DNA of 5,969 nt. Source: a bacterium. Its GTDB lineage: Bacteria > Sumerlaeota > Sumerlaeia > UBA8349. Every line of letters begins with the position of its first letter. Positions within the stretch are counted from its first letter, which is position 1. The stretch spans positions 1-5,969 of the forward strand of contig JABMPG010000356.1 of the NCBI GenBank assembly GCA_013203855.1. Direction: 5' to 3'. Both the position numbers and the translations under genes were made by a program. The notes under the pieces are model-generated. The model saw nothing but the letters and a program-made list of their open reading frames with translations, had not been told where the DNA came from and made no database searches. Positions 1 to 5,427 of the stretch are shown here, piece after piece.

Positions 1-447
1 CGCCAACTGCTCGCCTTCAGCCGCAAGCAGGTTCTCGAAATGCGAGCGCTGGACCTGAACCGAGTCGTTCGGGACATGGAGAAGATGCTTCGGCGGTTGA
101 TCGGGGAAGATGTCGAGTTGCGGATGTTCCTGGGAGATCGTCTGCCGTCCATCCGGGCGGATCTATCCCAGATCCAGCAAATCGTCATGAACCTCGCGAT
201 CAACGCGCGGGACGCCATGCCTAGGGGCGGAACTCTTACGCTGGAGACTGAGAGCGTCGAATTGGACGCGGACTATGTCAGCGCTCACACAGACTTTCAG
301 CCGGGTTCATACATTCTCCTGGCCATTACCGACACTGGGCATGGAATGGAGACGAATACGCTTTCCCGTATTTTCGATCCGTTTTCACGACGAAAGAACA
401 GACGAAGGGAACGGGTCTGGGACTTTCGATGGTGCATGGGATCGTGA
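1..447 (+). CDS. Hybrid sensor histidine kinase, 3' part of the kinase core (5'-truncated by window edge, frame broken at 382-385)
   Basis: Reading frame 1 is open from base 1, so the gene begins outside the window and the ATG at 40 is internal. The first codons (RQLLAFSRK) are the end of the dimerisation/phosphoacceptor helix pair typical of these kinases; the phosphorylated His lies upstream and is not visible. The HATPase_c ATP-binding domain follows. Its N box is QIVMNLAINARDAM at about 178-219, with the Mg/ATP-contacting Asn at 202-204. The G1 box is DTGHGM at 331-348, and the F box IFDPF begins at 370. The frame then fails: after 385 it runs into Arg-rich nonsense and stops at TGA 445-447, while the expected continuation is in frame 3. 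The family role is autophosphorylation from ATP and phosphotransfer to a receiver. The sensed signal cannot be inferred because the sensor domains are outside the window. Confidence 0.85.
   Translation, partial: RQLLAFSRKQVLEMRALDLNRVVRDMEKMLRRLIGEDVELRMFLGDRLPSIRADLSQIQQIVMNLAINARDAMPRGGTLTLETESVELDADYVSAHTDFQPGSYILLAITDTGHGMETNTLSRIFDPFSRRKNRRRERVWDFRWCMGS
382..385 (+). other. Apparent frameshift site (T run one base short) in the hybrid kinase gene
   Basis: The codons read CCG TTT TCA in frame 1. Adding one T would give CCG TTT TTC ACG and restore the family-typical DPFFTTK motif, leading directly into the G2 box in frame 3. The lesion is therefore a single-base loss in a short T run. A sequencing or assembly error or a recent mutation is most likely. 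A programmed -1 shift is unlikely, because the preceding base is G and gives a poor slippery match. Confidence 0.8.
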
Positions 448-944
448 AACAGCACGGGGGCGAGTTGTGGGTCTATAGCGAGCCGGGCCGGGGCGCGACG
501 TTCAAGGTCTATCTGCCGGTGGCCCCCGCAGAGGCCGGCGTGAAGGAGGGACCCTCGAAGGTTCCCGTTGACGAACCGCAGGGGGAAACGATCCTGGTAG
601 TGGAGGACGAGGAGAGCGTGCGGCTGCTTACCGTGCGGATTCTGGAAAGACTGGGGTATCGGACGCTCAGCGCGGCCTGCGGGAGTGAAGCCATGGAAGC
701 GGTCGGCCGGGGCGGCAAAATCGATCTTATGCTGACTGACGTGATCCTTCCCCAGATCAACGGGCGGGAGCTGCACTCGCGTCTGCTGGAGCAGATTCCG
801 GGCTTGCCCGTCGTGTTCATGTCGGGCTACACGGACGAGGTCATCGCCCATCACGGGATACTGGAGGAGGGAATACATTTTCTCCAGAAGCCGTTTTCGA
901 TGCAGACGCTTGCGGACAAGATTCAGGAAGCGCTGGGAAAATGA
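384..944 (+). CDS. Hybrid sensor histidine kinase, end of ATPase domain plus C-terminal receiver (REC) domain, continuation of the preceding frame
   Basis: Frame 3 resumes the kinase exactly where frame 1 breaks. It reads F-T-T-K-E-Q-T-K, then the G2 box GTGLGLSMVHG (408-440), then the last ATPase strands (GGELWVYSEPGRGATFKVYLP). A linker of about 20 residues leads to a complete receiver domain, about 585-940. The receiver has the acidic pocket VVEDEE, the phosphoacceptor Asp in LMLTD (codon 738-740), the conserved Ser in MSGYT, and the Lys in LQKPF (codon 888-890). All key receiver residues are present, so the domain should be phosphorylatable. The first ATG in this frame is at 429, inside the ATPase fold, so it is not a credible natural start for a kinase. 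Independent translation of the receiver part cannot be excluded. The gene ends at TGA 942-944, three bases before the end of gmk on the other strand. Confidence 0.85.
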   Translation, partial: FTTKEQTKGTGLGLSMVHGIVKQHGGELWVYSEPGRGATFKVYLPVAPAEAGVKEGPSKVPVDEPQGETILVVEDEESVRLLTVRILERLGYRTLSAACGSEAMEAVGRGGKIDLMLTDVILPQINGRELHSRLLEQIPGLPVVFMSGYTDEVIAHHGILEEGIHFLQKPFSMQTLADKIQEALGK

Positions 945-947
945 GTC

Positions 948-1595
948 TCAGGCGGGTTGTTCGTTGAGGAGTTCTTCGATGCGTGGCTCGCCCTGGACCT
1001 TGAGGTCCTGGCGAAGGCCGCGCTGGCGTTCGGCGATCACGATACTTTCGATGATGTGGATGACACGGTCGAGGTCGTCGTTGACGACGAGATAGTCGAA
1101 CAGCGCGCAGCTGGCGATTTCTTCGGCGGCATTGTGGAGGCGCAGGCGGATGACTTCGTCGCCGTCGGTTTCGCGTCCTCTGAGGCGTCGCTCGAGGGTT
1201 TCCATGGAGGGGGGAAGGAGAAAGATGGTGACGGCGTCCGGCTTCATGCCCTTGATCTGGCAGGCGCCCTGGACATCCAAGTCCATGGCGACATCGTGTC
1301 CGTCGGCCAGGATGTTTTCCACGGCCTTCTTGCGGGTTCCGTAGTAGTTCCCGTGGACTTTGGCCCACTCGTAGAATTCTTTGCGCTCGATCATTTCGTG
1401 GAACTCTTCTACGGCAACGAAATGGAAGTCGCGCCCTTCTTCCTCTCCGGCACGCGCCGAGCGGCTTGTGACAGAAATGGAGTAGCGCAGGCCTTCCATG
1501 TGGCCCAGCAAAGCCTTGAGGACGGTGGACTTGCCCCCGCCACTGGGAGCGGCCACGACGAACAGGCTGCCCCGCCGTTCCAGTCCGATACTCAT
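948..1595 (-). CDS. gmk: Guanylate kinase (GMP kinase)
   Basis: This cytosolic enzyme makes GDP from GMP and ATP, feeding GTP and dGTP synthesis. The 215 residues match the usual length of about 205-215. Visible motifs are the P-loop APSGGGKST (residues 16-24) and the GMP-binding segment SVTSRSARAGEEEGRDFHF (41-59, with R45, R48, G50 and E51). They are followed by EWAKVHGNYYGT (76-87), the LDVQGA strand (106-111), and the Arg-rich lid around ERRLRGRETD (135-144). I chose the ATG at 1593-1595 because the protein then begins like other guanylate kinases. An SD (AAGGAGAGG, 1609-1617) lies upstream at a rather long 13 bases. The in-frame ATG-ATG pair at 1635-1640 has no SD. The gene is separated from rplQ by a terminator, so it is probably transcribed from its own promoter. 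It converges on the kinase gene with a 3-base gap. Confidence 0.96.
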   Translation of the reverse strand: MSIGLERRGSLFVVAAPSGGGKSTVLKALLGHMEGLRYSISVTSRSARAGEEEGRDFHFVAVEEFHEMIERKEFYEWAKVHGNYYGTRKKAVENILADGHDVAMDLDVQGACQIKGMKPDAVTIFLLPPSMETLERRLRGRETDGDEVIRLRLHNAAEEIASCALFDYLVVNDDLDRVIHIIESIVIAERQRGLRQDLKVQGEPRIEELLNEQPA

Positions 1596-1661
1596 TGTCT
1601 GATCGAATCCTCTCCTTCGTAAGCCGTGCCCCGGCATCATGACGCTGAGGCTGATTCGGAA

Positions 1662-1690
1662 AATGTAACACGGCTAGGGCCCGGCCGCAA
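1662..1690 (-). promoter_or_regulatory. Candidate sigma-70-type promoter for gmk
   Basis: Read on the minus strand, TTGCGG (1685-1690) could serve as a -35 box and TACATT (1662-1667) as a -10 box, with a 17-base spacer. Just upstream are three short A tracts (1697-1700, 1704-1706, 1711-1714) that could act as an UP element. Transcription would start near 1655, leaving a leader of roughly 60 bases. The matches are only 3/6 and 4/6 to consensus. The main support is position: a terminator upstream, gmk downstream. Confidence 0.3.
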
Positions 1691-1795
1691 CGAGCGTTTT
1701 GGATTTGCGATTTTCGAGACTTGATCTGCGGGCGACAGCAGCCAAATACCTGCCCTTGAGGTCGTGGTGGGGCGACTGCGCCGCATCCAGTATTT

Positions 1796-1831
1796 CTGTG
1801 GCTGCACAGGCGTAGGGCAGGTGTGCCACAG
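1796..1831. repeat. Imperfect inverted repeat downstream of the alpha-operon terminator
   Basis: CTGTGGC (1796-1802) and GCCACAG (1825-1831) are a perfect 7-base inverted pair enclosing 22 bases. A further CAC/GTG pairing is possible inside (1805-1807 with 1821-1823). Neither strand has a T run after it, so it is not an ordinary intrinsic terminator. It may be an operator, a secondary mRNA structure or chance. Confidence 0.35.
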
Positions 1832-1842
1832 GCGCCCGACTG

Positions 1843-1887
1843 GAGAAAATGAAAGACCGGGCATGTCCTTTGTGAACACGCCCGGTC
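1843..1887 (-). terminator. Rho-independent terminator of the rplQ (alpha) operon
   Basis: On the minus strand the arms GACCGGGCGTGT (1876-1887) and ACATGCCCGGTC (1855-1866) form a 12-bp stem. One pair is a G·U wobble (1879 with 1863), and the loop is 9 bases. A U-rich tract (TTTCATTTTC, 1845-1854) follows at once. The wobble becomes a C/A mismatch in plus-strand RNA, and no T tract lies on that side, so it acts in the minus direction. It begins 25 bases after the rplQ stop codon and marks the end of the ribosomal-protein transcript. Confidence 0.88.
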
Positions 1888-1912
1888 GGGTCGTTAAGGA
1901 GGGAACCGAGTG

Positions 1913-2365
1913 CTATCGTCGACGCTGTTGCATGGCCCGGCGCATTTCGCGCATACGCTGCGGCCGAGATTTCTTCTTCTCGGCCTCTTCGGGAGTGTCA
2001 ATGTTGATCTCGCGGTCCACCATTTCAAGGATGGCCATCATGGCGCCGTCGCCAGCGCGGGGGCCGGCTTTGACGATGCGCAGGTACCCGCCGGGACGGT
2101 CGGTAAAGCGGGGGCCGATTTCTTCAAAGAGTTTGTGGACCACTTCCTTGTGCTGAAGAAAAGCAAAGGCGCGTCGCCGGTTGGCCTGCGAGCCGTCTTT
2201 CGCGAGGGTGATAAGCTTTTCGGCGTAGCGTTTCGCCTCGGCGGCCCGTGTCTGCGTTGTGCGGATTTTTTCGTGTTTGATGACGGCCTCGACCAAGCTA
2301 CGGAGGAGGGCCTTACGCTGGTCGGCGGGTCGACCTAGGTGTCCGGAGTGTTTGCGATGTCTCAT
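1913..2365 (-). CDS. rplQ: 50S ribosomal protein L17
   Basis: L17 is a large-subunit protein near the peptide exit tunnel. The start MRHRKHSGHLGRPADQRKAL is the family signature. The middle holds IRTTQTRAAEAKRYAEKLIT (34-53) and the RPGGYLRI motif (90-97). At 150 residues it is longer than the E. coli protein (127). The extra length is a very basic, Glu/Lys/Arg-rich tail after about residue 123, ending in RRR; such tails vary between phyla and probably contact rRNA. The ATG lies 6 bases after the rpoA stop. The SD AAGGA (2376-2380) overlaps the end of rpoA with 10-base spacing, which suggests translational coupling. It is the last gene before the terminator. Confidence 0.97.
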   Translation of the reverse strand: MRHRKHSGHLGRPADQRKALLRSLVEAVIKHEKIRTTQTRAAEAKRYAEKLITLAKDGSQANRRRAFAFLQHKEVVHKLFEEIGPRFTDRPGGYLRIVKAGPRAGDGAMMAILEMVDREINIDTPEEAEKKKSRPQRMREMRRAMQQRRR

Positions 2366-2371
2366 GGTTGG

Positions 2372-3391
2372 TTATTCCTTCTTGTCTTTGGGGGCGACGG
2401 GCAGGCCATCGTCTCCGATGCGGGTGTTGAAGCTCAGGCCCATCTCTTTGAGGATGTTTTTGATTTCCGACAGAGATTTTCGACCGAAGTTGCGGTATTT
2501 GAGCATTTCGGACTCGCTCTTCTGGACCAGGTCGCGGATGGTCTTGATGCCCGCGGCTTCGAGGCAGTTGAACGAGCGGACGGAAAGTTCGAGCTCTTCG
2601 ATGGAGCGGTCGAGTTTTTCCTCAAGTTCGGCGTGGGGCCGTTCTTCAGCCGCCGCTTCTTCGGCTTCGGCGATCGCCCCTCTCTCCTCTTCGGCGCGAA
2701 TGAAGATGCCGAGGTGATCGCGCAGGATGCGGGCTGCGGCAGAGACGACTTCCTGGGGTCCGACGGTGCCGTCCGTGGTGACTTCGAGAACGAGCCGGTC
2801 GTAATCGGTGCGCTGTCCGACACGGGCGCTTTCGACCGAGAAGCGGGCGTTGATGATGGGAGAGAAGGCGGAATCGAGGGGAATGATTCCGATTTCATCT
2901 TCTTCGTCGGCTTCTTTGTGAGCAGGCACATATCCCCGACCGCGGGCGACATGGACCTCGAGGTTGAGGACACCGTCTTCGGCAAGCGTGGCGATGTGTT
3001 GTTCGGGGTTGAGGATGGAGAGTTCTTCGATTTCCTCAAAATCGGCAGCGGTGACGTCGCGTGGACCTTTGACCTGGAGGGTCAGATTGGCCTCGGTGAC
3101 GCCGTTTTCGAGGCGCAGTCGCACCTGCTTGAGGTTGAGGACAATATCGGAGATATCTTGGGTGCATCCTTGGAGACTCTCGTATTCATGGGTGACGCCC
3201 TCAATCCGGATCGCGGTGATGGCGGCGCCTTGAATCGAGCTGAGAAGGATGCGCCGGAGGGAATTCCCGACGGTGGCTCCGAAGCCTCGTTCGAAAGGCT
3301 CGGCGTAGAAGCGGCCATAGGTGTGGGTGCCGGTTTCCTTGTCGAGCTGCAAGCCCCGGGGCATGATTAGTGGTTTAAAGCTTAGATCCAT
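2372..3391 (-). CDS. rpoA: DNA-directed RNA polymerase subunit alpha
   Basis: The alpha dimer starts RNA polymerase assembly, and its C-terminal domain binds UP elements and activators. The protein has 339 residues (E. coli 329). The N-terminal domain (about 1-230) shows YGRFYAEPFERGFGATVGNS, then LRRILLSS (45-52), the dimer and beta-contact surface. A flexible acidic, Ala-rich linker (about 233-262) follows. The C-terminal domain (about 263-325) contains ELSVRSFNCLEAAGIKTI, with R272 in the position of the DNA-binding Arg265 of E. coli, and a second helix-hairpin-helix segment, NFGRKSLSEIKNIL. A short charged tail ends in KDKKE. The ATG has a good SD (GGGAGG, 3401-3406) at 9 bases. Upstream, in place of rpsD, is an 86-base structured spacer. 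Confidence 0.98.
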   Translation of the reverse strand: MDLSFKPLIMPRGLQLDKETGTHTYGRFYAEPFERGFGATVGNSLRRILLSSIQGAAITAIRIEGVTHEYESLQGCTQDISDIVLNLKQVRLRLENGVTEANLTLQVKGPRDVTAADFEEIEELSILNPEQHIATLAEDGVLNLEVHVARGRGYVPAHKEADEEDEIGIIPLDSAFSPIINARFSVESARVGQRTDYDRLVLEVTTDGTVGPQEVVSAAARILRDHLGIFIRAEEERGAIAEAEEAAAEERPHAELEEKLDRSIEELELSVRSFNCLEAAGIKTIRDLVQKSESEMLKYRNFGRKSLSEIKNILKEMGLSFNTRIGDDGLPVAPKDKKE

Positions 3392-3418
3392 TCAGGTGAA
3401 CCTCCCGATTTTCGAAAG

Positions 3419-3444
3419 GAACGACCCAGCGAAGAGGGCCGTTC
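3419..3444 (-). promoter_or_regulatory. Hairpin in the rpoA leader
   Basis: The minus-strand arms GAACGGCCC (3436-3444) and GGGTCGTTC (3419-3427) give a 9-bp stem with one G·U pair and an 8-base loop containing UUCG. The wobble would be a C/A mismatch in plus-strand RNA, so the fold suits the sense transcript. It ends 12 bases before the rpoA SD. The bases after it (CTTTCG) are a poor U tract, so strong termination is not expected. Confidence 0.5.
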
Positions 3445-3458
3445 GGGAAGATAGCGTG

Positions 3459-3473
3459 CCGCCGATTCGGCGG
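3459..3473 (-). promoter_or_regulatory. Compact GC hairpin just after the rpsK stop codon
   Basis: CCGCCG and CGGCGG flank a 3-base loop (AAT on the minus strand), a perfect 6-bp stem. It starts four bases after the rpsK stop. No U tract follows, so I read it as a possible 3'-end stabiliser or processing boundary between rpsK and rpoA rather than a terminator. Confidence 0.45.
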
Positions 3474-3477
3474 TGCG

Positions 3478-3867
3478 TCAGACGCGGCGACGTTTTGGGG
3501 GGCGGCAGCCGTTGTGCGGCAGGGGCGTAAGATCCTTGATAACAGAGATCTTAAGACCCAGGTTCTGCAAGGCACGGATGGCGGATTCGCGGCCGCCACC
3601 AGGCCCTTTGACGTGAATTTCGACAGCGCGCATCCCGTTGTCCATGGCCTTTTTGCCACAGGTCTCAGCGGCCAGCTGGGCGGCGAAGGGCGTGCTCTTT
3701 CGAGATCCCTTGAAGCCGACCATTCCGGCGCTGCACCAAGCGACGGTGTTTCCCGCCATGTCGGTGATGGTGATGACAGTGTTGTTGAAGGTCGCGAAGA
3801 GATGAACAACGCCCTCTGGGACGTTCTTCTTGACCTTTCGCGGTCCTGCGGAACCTCTTCTAGCCAT
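3478..3867 (-). CDS. rpsK: 30S ribosomal protein S11
   Basis: S11 is on the small-subunit platform near the mRNA exit and E site. The 129 residues are the usual length. Recognisable blocks are the basic N-terminus (PRKVKKNVPEGVVH), the core FNNTVITITDMAGNTVAW (27-44), GFKGSRKSTPFAAQLAAE, the VKGPGGGRESAIRAL segment, and the near-invariant C-terminus TPLPHNGCRPPKRRRV. The ATG has SD AAGGGA (3875-3880) at 7 bases. The gene lies 36 bases after rpsM, in the normal alpha-operon order. rpsD does not follow it, as it would in E. coli. Confidence 0.98.
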   Translation of the reverse strand: MARRGSAGPRKVKKNVPEGVVHLFATFNNTVITITDMAGNTVAWCSAGMVGFKGSRKSTPFAAQLAAETCGKKAMDNGMRAVEIHVKGPGGGRESAIRALQNLGLKISVIKDLTPLPHNGCRPPKRRRV

Positions 3868-3903
3868 GGTGGTTTCCCTTTATCCTCATTCCCTTAATGG
3901 TTG

Positions 3904-4281
3904 TCAGGTGGTCCGTTTGCGGGACATGACGCCGGGGCGCGGCCCTTTGGCGGTGCGGGCGTTGGTTTTCGTGCGCTGTCCGCGGGCGGGGAGGTTGCGC
4001 CGGTGGCGAAGTCCGCGGTAACACCCGATGTCCATCAGGCGCTTGATGTTCTGGGACACCTCGCGGCGGAGATCGCCCTCGACGAGAATGTTGCTCTGCT
4101 GAATGGCCGAGGCGAGGCGTGTGCCTTCCTCTTCCGTCAGGTCGCGAACACGTGTGTCGGGACTGACGCCGGTTTGGGCCAGCAGTTTTTTGGCGGTGGT
4201 CGGCCCGATCCCATAAATGTAGGTCAGGGCCACTTCAACGCGTTTTTCACGCGGCAGGTCTACTCCAGATATACGAGCCAA
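3904..4281 (-). CDS. rpsM: 30S ribosomal protein S13 (TTG start)
   Basis: S13 sits in the head of the small subunit and contacts the P-site tRNA and the L5 bridge. Starting at TTG 4279-4281 the protein is 125 residues and begins M-A-R-I-S-G-V-D-L-P, exactly as the family does. It continues with the helix-two-turns-helix LTYIYGIGPTTAKKLL (19-34), the block ILVEGDLRREVSQNIKRLMDIGCYRGLRHR (65-94), and the basic tail LPARGQRTKTNARTAKGPRPG. The upstream in-frame ATG at 4329 would add 16 unrelated residues and overlap rpmJ by 35 bases. The TTG instead has a strong SD (GGGAGG, 4289-4294) at 7 bases and lies 13 bases after the rpmJ stop. In E. coli this part of the operon is repressed by S4. No evident S4 target can be shown here. 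Confidence 0.95.
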   Translation of the reverse strand: MARISGVDLPREKRVEVALTYIYGIGPTTAKKLLAQTGVSPDTRVRDLTEEEGTRLASAIQQSNILVEGDLRREVSQNIKRLMDIGCYRGLRHRRNLPARGQRTKTNARTAKGPRPGVMSRKRTT

Positions 4282-4294
4282 AACACTACCTCCC
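4282..4294 (-). promoter_or_regulatory. Ribosome binding site that fixes the rpsM TTG start
   Basis: The minus strand reads GGGAGGTAGTGTT immediately before TTG. The SD GGGAGG is followed by a 7-base spacer, which is optimal for the TTG and fills the whole rpmJ-rpsM gap. No SD is visible at a fitting distance before the longer ATG alternative at 4329. Confidence 0.8.
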
Positions 4295-4408
4295 TCAACC
4301 CTGGCGCTGTTTGTGGCGCGGGTTTTCACAGATGATTCGGTTGACGCCGCGTCGGCGGATCAACTTGCATTTGGTGCATCGCTTTTTGATCGAAGACTGC
4401 ACTTTCAT
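4295..4408 (-). CDS. rpmJ: 50S ribosomal protein L36 (zinc-binding form)
   Basis: This 37-residue protein begins MKVQSSIKKRCTKCKLIRRR and ends NRIICENPRHKQRQG. L36 is the smallest large-subunit protein and helps order 23S rRNA. The zinc ligands C11, C14, C27 and H32 are all present (CX2C...C...H), making this the zinc-containing paralogue type. Length and sequence are typical. The ATG (4406-4408) has SD AAGGGAG at 8 bases and lies 17 bases after infA. The order infA-rpmJ-rpsM is the classic one. Confidence 0.95.
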   Translation of the reverse strand: MKVQSSIKKRCTKCKLIRRRGVNRIICENPRHKQRQG

Positions 4409-4425
4409 GATCTATGCTCCCTTGT

Positions 4426-4644
4426 TTACTTGTACCGATATGTGATGCGGCCCCGGGTCAGGTCGTAAGGGGACAGTTCGACTTTGACTCGGTCTCCGGC
4501 CAGGCATCGGATAAAGTGCATGCGCATCTTTCCGGAGATGTGGGCCAAAACGTTGTGGCCGTTGTCGAGTTGGACTCGAAACATGGCGTTCGGCAGCAGT
4601 TCCGTGATGATTCCTTCAACTTCAATGACGCCTTCCTTGGGCAT
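4426..4644 (-). CDS. infA: Translation initiation factor IF-1
   Basis: IF-1 occupies the A site of the 30S subunit during initiation and supports IF-2 and IF-3. The 72 residues are the exact usual length. The protein is a single OB fold beginning MPKEGVIEVEGIITELLPNA, followed by FRVQLDNGHNVLAHISGKMR (22-41) and GDRVKVELSPYDLTRGRITYRYK (50-72), all strongly conserved in the family. The start is fixed by homology, with no alternative start codon nearby. The SD-like GGGAG overlaps the map stop codon and is only 2 bases from the ATG, which is unusually tight. The map-infA gap is 6 bases, so translation is probably coupled. Confidence 0.98.
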   Translation of the reverse strand: MPKEGVIEVEGIITELLPNAMFRVQLDNGHNVLAHISGKMRMHFIRCLAGDRVKVELSPYDLTRGRITYRYK

Positions 4645-4650
4645 ATCTCC

Positions 4651-5427
4651 CTACACTTTCGTCAGGATTTCCGCGCCGTTTTCGGTCACCGCAATGGTGT
4701 GTTCGAAATGGGCCGAAGGCTTGCCGTCCGCGGTGACGACAGTCCATTCGTCGTCGAGGACCCGCGTGTTCCAGACACCGATGTTGACCATCGGTTCCAA
4801 GGCCAGGACCATGCCTGCCCGAAGTCGAAGGCCGCTGTCGGGGCGGCCGTAATTCTTGATCCGGGGTTCTTCGTGCATCTCCCGACCAATACCGTGCCCG
4901 GTGTATTCTCGGACTACCGAAAAGCCGCTGCTTTCCACTTGGTTCTGGATCGCGGCGGACACGTCTCCGAGACGGTTTCCGGCCCGGGCCGCCTCAATTC
5001 CGGCCTTGAGGGCTTCCCGTGTTGTTCCGATCAGGCGCTCAATCTCGGGGGTCACTTGCCCCACGGCCACCGTGATGGCCGTGTCGCTGTAGAATCCCTC
5101 GTGGATGAGGCCGACATCGAGGCTGATCAGATCCCCCTCGTTGAGTTTGCGGCCGGCAGAGGGGATCCCATGTACGACTTCTTCGTTGACAGAGGCGCAG
5201 ATGGTAGCCGGATAACCGCGATAACCCAGAAAGGCCGGCCGGGCTCCCATATCCTCGATCATCTCTCTCGCTTGACGGTCAAGGTCCAGGGTAGTTATTC
5301 CAGGACCGACCGCTTTTGCCAATTCTTCCCGTACGCGCGCCAGTTTTCGGCCCGCGTCCCGCATTATATCCAGTTCTTCACGGCTCTTGATAAGGCCGGC
5401 GTGTTGCCCCGGCTTAGCTTTAATCAT
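4651..5427 (-). CDS. map: Methionine aminopeptidase, type I
   Basis: This cytosolic metalloprotease removes the initiator Met from new proteins whose second residue is small. The 258 residues match the type I family, without a zinc-finger N-terminal extension. The five metal ligands of the pita-bread fold are visible: D104 (SLDVG), D115 (YSDTA), H178 (TGHGIG), E211 (ALEPM) and E242 (HFEHT). The active-site His is H86 (VVHGIP). No type II insertion is seen. The ATG overlaps the adk stop codon (ATGA, 5424-5427), and an SD AGAAGG lies within the end of adk at about 9 bases, both signs of translational coupling. The adk-map-infA order is standard at the spc/alpha junction. Confidence 0.97.
   Translation of the reverse strand: MIKAKPGQHAGLIKSREELDIMRDAGRKLARVREELAKAVGPGITTLDLDRQAREMIEDMGARPAFLGYRGYPATICASVNEEVVHGIPSAGRKLNEGDLISLDVGLIHEGFYSDTAITVAVGQVTPEIERLIGTTREALKAGIEAARAGNRLGDVSAAIQNQVESSGFSVVREYTGHGIGREMHEEPRIKNYGRPDSGLRLRAGMVLALEPMVNIGVWNTRVLDDEWTVVTADGKPSAHFEHTIAVTENGAEILTKV

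Larger units (their letters stand above)
1596..1912. other. Gene-free interval between rplQ and gmk (317 bases)
   Basis: I find no believable coding sequence here. The minus-strand open frame at 1637-1879 begins inside the terminator stem and resembles no known family. The interval holds the alpha-operon terminator (1843-1887), an imperfect inverted repeat (1796-1831), A/T tracts plus a candidate gmk promoter (1662-1714), and the gmk leader with its SD (1609-1617). No tRNA-like cloverleaf or repeat family is visible. Confidence 0.75.
3392..3477 (-). other. Structured rpsK-rpoA spacer at the usual site of rpsD
   Basis: rpsD (S4) commonly sits between rpsK and rpoA, but here there is only an 86-base non-coding spacer. 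Its minus-strand RNA can form two hairpins (3459-3473 and 3419-3444) and ends in the rpoA SD. No remnant of S4 coding sequence is recognisable. Plausible roles are mRNA stabilisation, tuning of rpoA translation or an attenuator. The sequence does not decide among them. Confidence 0.7.

Noticed and set aside
382..387. Programmed -1 ribosomal frameshift in the kinase gene
   Set aside because: The codons CCG TTT TCA do not form a good slippery heptamer, and I see no downstream stem or upstream SD-like stimulator that stands out; a deletion or sequencing error is simpler.
957..1622. Open frames on both strands overlapping gmk in other frames
   Set aside because: Only the minus-strand frame at 948-1595 has the P-loop and GMP-binding motifs; the others are low-complexity shadows.
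1596..1640. N-terminal extension of gmk from the ATG-ATG at 1635-1640
   Set aside because: The extra 15 residues fit no guanylate kinase N-terminus, and the only SD in the region lies downstream of these ATGs.
1671..1687. GC-rich near-palindrome (around GGGCCC) in the spacer of the candidate gmk promoter as an operator
   Set aside because: Only the central six bases are symmetric and the flanks do not match, so it is not distinguishable from chance in GC-rich DNA.
1637..1879. 80-codon minus-strand open frame between rplQ and gmk
   Set aside because: Its start lies inside the terminator hairpin, it has no SD, and its composition resembles translated intergenic DNA.
2339..3370. Long plus-strand open frame (343 codons) antisense to rpoA
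   Set aside because: It mirrors rpoA codon for codon, has no recognisable family, and is explained by GC-rich codon use on the coding strand.
4282..4329. N-terminal extension of rpsM from the ATG at 4329
   Set aside because: It overlaps the rpmJ coding sequence by 35 bases, does not match S13 N-termini, and lacks a well-placed SD.
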